Assembly: GCA_030430845.1 (NCBI GenBank)
Contig: JAUIKE010000084.1
Coordinates: forward strand, 1-34,972
Direction: 5' to 3'
DNA: 34,972 nt
Origin: Bacteroidia bacterium
GTDB taxonomy: Bacteria; Bacteroidota; Bacteroidia; Chitinophagales; Saprospiraceae
Part shown: positions 31,499 through 34,972 of the stretch, piece by piece
How positions within the stretch are numbered: position 1 is the stretch's first letter
Layout: each line of letters begins with the position of its first letter
Notes under the pieces: model-generated
Seen by the model: only the letters and a program-made list of their open reading frames with translations
The model's database searches: none
Told to the model about the DNA's origin: nothing
Made by a program: the position numbers and the translations under genes

Positions 31499-32727
31499 AG
31501 TCCAGTACTGCTTTTAGGAGTTTTTCTTTCAAAATCAATGATGCCAAAATGAAACAGATTATTCAATTCATGAAATTAAAGAAGCCCATATTGGGCTCCA
31601 CCCTTACCGGAGGTTTTGCCCTTAAAAACAAAGTGAACCGATATTGGCTGACGCTTACATTTGGGATATTGTCTCTCAGTTTATTGAGCCAGAATCCCGG
31701 TTCTGCACAGCAAGTCATAAAAGAATACAAGATTCAAAATCTGCTTTCTGACAACGTATTGCAAAAATTCGAGTTGATCAATAATAGTGTCCAGGTGTAC
31801 GAACACAAAGAAGGCAATCGCCTGATCCTAGTGGGAGACTCCCTTGCGATCGAAACCGCCTTCCAACAACTTAAAATGTTGGATGTGGAGCAAATGATGC
31901 TAACCGTTGAATTCATGCTGGTGGAATATTTCCACGAAGACGATTTCGACTGGGGTATTGATATTACCAATGGTACCTCCGGTAATTTCAGCAATGCACA
32001 GTATTCTCCCGGTTCCAGAGGAGGCCAGTTTTCCTTTGGATATAATGCAGTGACAAAGCTGACACCCAATTTTCAGTTCAATATCCGGGCCCTTGTCAAT
32101 GAAGACAAAGCCAAGGTACTCACCAATCCGCATCTTGTAGTAGAAAGCGGCGCTCCGGCTAACCTCAACATTGTTGACAGGCGAACGATCGTGCTGGAAA
32201 ATGCCTCCATCAATGGTATTACCACTACTCTTCAAAATATTGAAGCCGGCATTCAACTCTCTGTGACCCCGACAGCTACCCACGATTCTTTGATCCATCT
32301 GGATGTCTCCGGGAAAGTATCCGAGTTCCTTCCTTTTTCTTCCGCAGGAGAATTTGCTATCGAAGAAAATGATATCAACACAAAGGTAGATGTACGCGAC
32401 GGGCAAACCCTGATCATCGGTGGGCTCATCATGGAAGAAACCAATGAGTTTGAAGGTGGCATCCCCCTGCTGAGAAAAATACCCCTCCTCGGCTTACTGT
32501 TTAAGACAAAAAGGACGATAAAAAACTACGTAGAACGAGTCATCTACATCACCCCTTACCTTCATCCGATCGGGGATGCTCAGGGGTATAGTGCCGTTCG
32601 AAAGATGACGCCTCTGGAACAAGAAGTGGAAGAGATCATTGAGAACGATCCTGAATTTCTGAGATATAAGAACACCAAAAAAGCAGTGAAAAAGAATTCG
32701 AGAAGAGGTAATAGGAATGGCAATTAA
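31495..32727 (+). CDS. Orphan secretin-domain outer-membrane protein (GspD/PilQ/CpaC-like)
   Basis: 410 aa from the ATG that overlaps the previous stop; an ATG at 31549 (392 aa) brings the hydrophobic signal (WLTLTFGILSLSLLSQ, cleavage near GSAQQ) closer to the N-terminus and may be the true start. The mature protein has one short N-terminal module (about residues 75-140) and a secretin domain: VEFMLVEYFHEDDFDWGID, LVNEDKAKVLTNPHLVVESG, GIQLSVTPTATHDSLIHLDV, VDVRDGQTLIIGGLIMEET and the C-terminal GGIPLLRKIPLLGLLFKT, which ends VIYITPYL. These are hallmarks of type II/III and pilus secretins. No ATPase, pseudopilin or inner-membrane secretion gene is visible. The tail (about 375-410) is basic and charged. 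It probably forms an outer-membrane multimeric pore. Confidence 0.85.
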   Translation: MKSSTAFRSFSFKINDAKMKQIIQFMKLKKPILGSTLTGGFALKNKVNRYWLTLTFGILSLSLLSQNPGSAQQVIKEYKIQNLLSDNVLQKFELINNSVQVYEHKEGNRLILVGDSLAIETAFQQLKMLDVEQMMLTVEFMLVEYFHEDDFDWGIDITNGTSGNFSNAQYSPGSRGGQFSFGYNAVTKLTPNFQFNIRALVNEDKAKVLTNPHLVVESGAPANLNIVDRRTIVLENASINGITTTLQNIEAGIQLSVTPTATHDSLIHLDVSGKVSEFLPFSSAGEFAIEENDINTKVDVRDGQTLIIGGLIMEETNEFEGGIPLLRKIPLLGLLFKTKRTIKNYVERVIYITPYLHPIGDAQGYSAVRKMTPLEQEVEEIIENDPEFLRYKNTKKAVKKNSRRGNRNGN

Positions 32728-32775
32728 CAGGACCACTCTTTCTGCATCATTAAACAACCAGCTAAACAATAAATA

Positions 32776-33450
32776 ATGAAAACAGTCATCAATTATATAC
32801 TATTTCTAAGCCTCCTTATGAGTTTCTCCGCATGTAAGGACATCGTCTTTATACCAACCCAAGGTTCCATCCAAGGAGTTATCACTGACAATAACGGACT
32901 ACCCCTTCAAGGAGTAAATGTGTCGGCTACTTATGAAGAACCGTCCCAGCAGCCATTCGAGAGCACTAAAACCGCTTCCACAGATACAGAAGGCTTTTTC
33001 CAAATCAATGACCTATGGGATAAGGTAGCCCTGAATGCCAACCTGGCCGGCTTTAAACCTGCTTCGGCACTGATAGATCTGGTTGATCATTCCAAACCAA
33101 TGGTTGATTTCGTGCTGGAAGGTAGCCCGACTATTTCCGATATACGCCTGGACAAGCGTACGTTAAGCGCTACTGTGCCCGACACCCTCTCCATCATAAT
33201 AGAAGTTCGAGATGCTTTTAACCTGAATTCTTCTGAATATACGACCAACCTCTTGGTTCAAAATCAGGCTGGAGCTACCCAGACTATTAGAAGCATAAGT
33301 TTACAAGGCCAAGGATTTGAGGTCCTGTTGTTTCAAGGTAACATACTGTCAGAGGATCTTTCAGAAGGGACGTATCTGTTGTTAGCAGAGGTTCGTGATC
33401 CTGACGGCAATCGACATCAATTGGAAGGGGGGACCTTTTCAATTGAATAA
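32776..33450 (+). CDS. Lipoprotein with carboxypeptidase-regulatory-like (CarboxypepD_reg) domain
   Basis: 224 aa. A lipoprotein signal (hydrophobic core, lipobox LMSFSAC, Cys20) is followed by a beta-sandwich domain of the carboxypeptidase-regulatory type (SIQGVITDNNGLPLQGVNVS ... DTEGFFQINDL, about residues 31-112), as also found at the N-terminus of SusC/TonB-linked proteins. The rest (about 115-224) has no recognised family but looks beta-rich (Ig-like). Expected to be anchored in the outer membrane or facing the periplasm. It lies 48 bp after the secretin gene in the same orientation and could be a secretin-associated lipoprotein (pilotin-like role), which is only a guess from position. 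Confidence 0.8.
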   Translation: MKTVINYILFLSLLMSFSACKDIVFIPTQGSIQGVITDNNGLPLQGVNVSATYEEPSQQPFESTKTASTDTEGFFQINDLWDKVALNANLAGFKPASALIDLVDHSKPMVDFVLEGSPTISDIRLDKRTLSATVPDTLSIIIEVRDAFNLNSSEYTTNLLVQNQAGATQTIRSISLQGQGFEVLLFQGNILSEDLSEGTYLLLAEVRDPDGNRHQLEGGTFSIE

Positions 33451-33546
33451 AGTAATAAAAGACGCATCATTGATTTTGCAAGGATTGGCCTGTTCATTGG
33501 GTCTTTCCTTGCTCTTTGACAAAGAACTCGTTTAAAATAAAAAAAC

Positions 33547-34704
33547 ATGAAGAACCTCTTAATTCTGTGCCTTTCCCTAGCTTTAATCAGCTTCGGATGC
33601 AATAAAGAAAATCAGGAACAGCCCGTACAAACCATTACACTAGGGGCTATTTATAACTTAAGCGGCCATCAGGCTACCCTGGATGTCCCTTCTTCTAAGG
33701 GAGCGCAACTGGCCATTCAACAGGCCAATGATACGGGAGGCATCCACAATCAAATGTTACAATTGTTGCTCAAAGATGGGCAAACGAATACAGATACACT
33801 TGTAGCAAAAGTTGAAGAAGTCCTGGAAGAAGCTCCTTCCACTCTTGGTTTTTTAGGATTATCAGATACCGACCAGGTCTTAGCCGCAGCAGGAGAAGCA
33901 GCCAACAACGAACGAGTATTTATTACCTCCGGGGCGACCTCTCCCCTCTTACCCGGACAGATTCCGGATTACCTTTTCCTGGCTTGTTTCGGAGATAATG
34001 TTCAGGCAGCGGCGGCCGCTGAGTATGCCTTTGGCGATCTGGGAGCCCGAACCGTATCGGTAGTATATGACTCTTCTGACACTTACACCCGACTATTGCA
34101 GCAATATTTCATTACTCGTTTCGAAGGTCTAGGAGGGCAGGTCCTTTCCAAAAAAGCATATGCTCAGGGAGATATGGCGGCAGCCATACAGGCAAGTACC
34201 TCCGCTGATTTCATTTATTATGCTGCATTACCACAGGATGTTGTTCCAGGTATACAACTTATTCGGGATGCAGGTTTCAGCAGCCCAGTAATTGGAGGAG
34301 ACAGTTATGATGAGCCTGAAGTTTGGAAAGGGCAAAGTCAGCTTGGTGAAGTCTACTTCACTACACATGCCTATCTGGGAGCCGATAATCCCAGCCCGAA
34401 TGTACAGGCCTTTCGTCAGGCTTACTCGCAGTCATATGGAGGCGAGGAGCCCAATGCATTTGCCGCCCTAGGCTATGATGCAACTCAATTACTGATCCGG
34501 GCAATAGAACTTTCCAGTGAAACCACTCCTGCTGCCATCCTTCAGACTTTAGGAGAAATCCAGGGTTTTGAAGGAGTGACGGGCAGCATCAGCTTTCATT
34601 CCGATAACCGTATTCCTTCCAAATCGGTCACCATCATGCAGGTCAGCAATGAAGTGCAGGCCTTTGTGATGGAGGTGATACCCAGGGAGGTACCGGCTCC
34701 CTAA
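33547..34704 (+). CDS. Type I periplasmic binding lipoprotein (LivJ/Peripla_BP_6-like)
   Basis: 385 aa. Lipoprotein signal with lipobox ALISFGC (Cys18), then a two-lobed periplasmic binding fold of the branched-chain amino-acid/amide receptor type: ITLGAIYNLSGHQATLDVPS at the N-terminus, AIQQANDTGGI, LLLKDGQTN, FITSGATSPLL, then VSVVYDSSDTYTRLLQQYF, ADFIYYAALPQDVVPGIQLI and FAALGYDATQLLIRAI. Full length for the family. No ABC permease or ATPase gene is in the window, so the protein may work with a transporter coded elsewhere or act as a sensory binding protein. A weak hairpin (GCAAGGA/TCCTTGC, 33478-33512) lies in the 96-bp gap before it, so it may be outside the secretin operon. Confidence 0.88.
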   Translation: MKNLLILCLSLALISFGCNKENQEQPVQTITLGAIYNLSGHQATLDVPSSKGAQLAIQQANDTGGIHNQMLQLLLKDGQTNTDTLVAKVEEVLEEAPSTLGFLGLSDTDQVLAAAGEAANNERVFITSGATSPLLPGQIPDYLFLACFGDNVQAAAAAEYAFGDLGARTVSVVYDSSDTYTRLLQQYFITRFEGLGGQVLSKKAYAQGDMAAAIQASTSADFIYYAALPQDVVPGIQLIRDAGFSSPVIGGDSYDEPEVWKGQSQLGEVYFTTHAYLGADNPSPNVQAFRQAYSQSYGGEEPNAFAALGYDATQLLIRAIELSSETTPAAILQTLGEIQGFEGVTGSISFHSDNRIPSKSVTIMQVSNEVQAFVMEVIPREVPAP

Positions 34705-34972
34705 AAAAATTATTTACTGAGGGTACGCATATAGGTCTGTGTGTCGCTGCGCCCAGACGGGCCGTATGGCTGCAGCTTTATTTTGGCACCCATTTTCCCG
34801 CCTACGGTTGGCACCGTAGGCTAGGAGCTGGCACCGCTTCGCGGTTTATGGCCCCAGCTTAAAAGCCGCCTTGCGCATAGGCATCAAGATAAAAAAACGT
34901 AATATAAAAAAAGCTGTTTGGCAGCTTAATATAAAAATCGTAAGCTTAAAGCCAAACAGCAAAAAAATGATA
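34705..34972. other. Non-coding right edge with several hairpins
   Basis: No gene seen on either strand. Stems: GCCTACGG (34800-34807) with CCGTAGGC (34814-34821), CCGC/GCGG around 34838-34847, and a nested structure where GCTGTTTGGC (34913-34922) pairs with GCCAAACAGC (34951-34960) around an inner AGCTT/AAGCT. The last may be a terminator of a gene beyond the edge or a repeat end. Confidence 0.5.

Overview
The window looks like a chromosomal accessory region of a Bacteroidota bacterium. A member of the Saprospiria (Lewinella/Haliscomenobacter-like) is a guess only. The evidence is three hybrid two-component systems (HTCS: sensor, kinase, receiver and AraC DNA-binding domain in one chain), a type IX secretion C-terminal sorting domain, promoters of the Bacteroidota type (-7 box close to TAnnTTTG) and A-rich leaders in place of Shine-Dalgarno sites. 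Almost all genes are on the + strand.

Layout. (1) 1-550: the N-terminal part of an IS200/IS605-type TnpB on the - strand, cut by the window edge, with a candidate element-end hairpin. (2) 600-3500: operon of a SAM methyltransferase, a DUF4212 small subunit and a sodium:solute symporter. (3) 3500-4060: non-coding, with palindromic repeats. (4) 4170-14848: five large secreted paralogues, each with an ALK/LTK-like glycine-rich domain followed by two ricin-type beta-trefoils (one also has a bulb-type lectin domain), with one small unknown secreted protein among them. (5) 14916-16487: a delta-60-repeat propeller protein with a T9SS sorting domain. (6) 16577-16799: a MITE-like inverted repeat. (7) 16893-25873: two giant HTCS regulators with nearly the same cytoplasmic half and different sensors. 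(8) 25874-26927: about 1 kb of non-coding repeats and hairpins ending in a multi-site promoter. (9) 26928-30362: a DNA-binding-domain-only AraC protein, a TPR-type HTCS, and a receiver-like protein that has lost its phosphorylation residues. (10) 30476-34704: a glycine-rich protein without ricin domains, an orphan secretin, a carboxypeptidase-regulatory-like lipoprotein and a type I periplasmic binding lipoprotein.

The strongest unexplained signal is a repeated promoter architecture. Two copies of ACAATAGT (or a near match), spaced 21 bp start to start, are followed exactly 33 bp from the start of the second copy by a -7-like box (yAnnTTTG). It occurs seven times: before the methyltransferase/symporter operon, before four of the glycine-rich/ricin transcription units, before the DBD-only AraC gene (four tandem half-sites there) and before the glycine-rich/secretin operon. 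The geometry fits a class II AraC-family activator site, so I infer that the window encodes one regulon plus its likely regulators. The system I propose is an HTCS/AraC-controlled surface or extracellular lectin set (polyglycine scaffold plus carbohydrate-binding trefoils), possibly with a dedicated outer-membrane secretin. The lectins themselves carry no recognisable T9SS sorting domain. No tRNA, rRNA or CRISPR array was seen.
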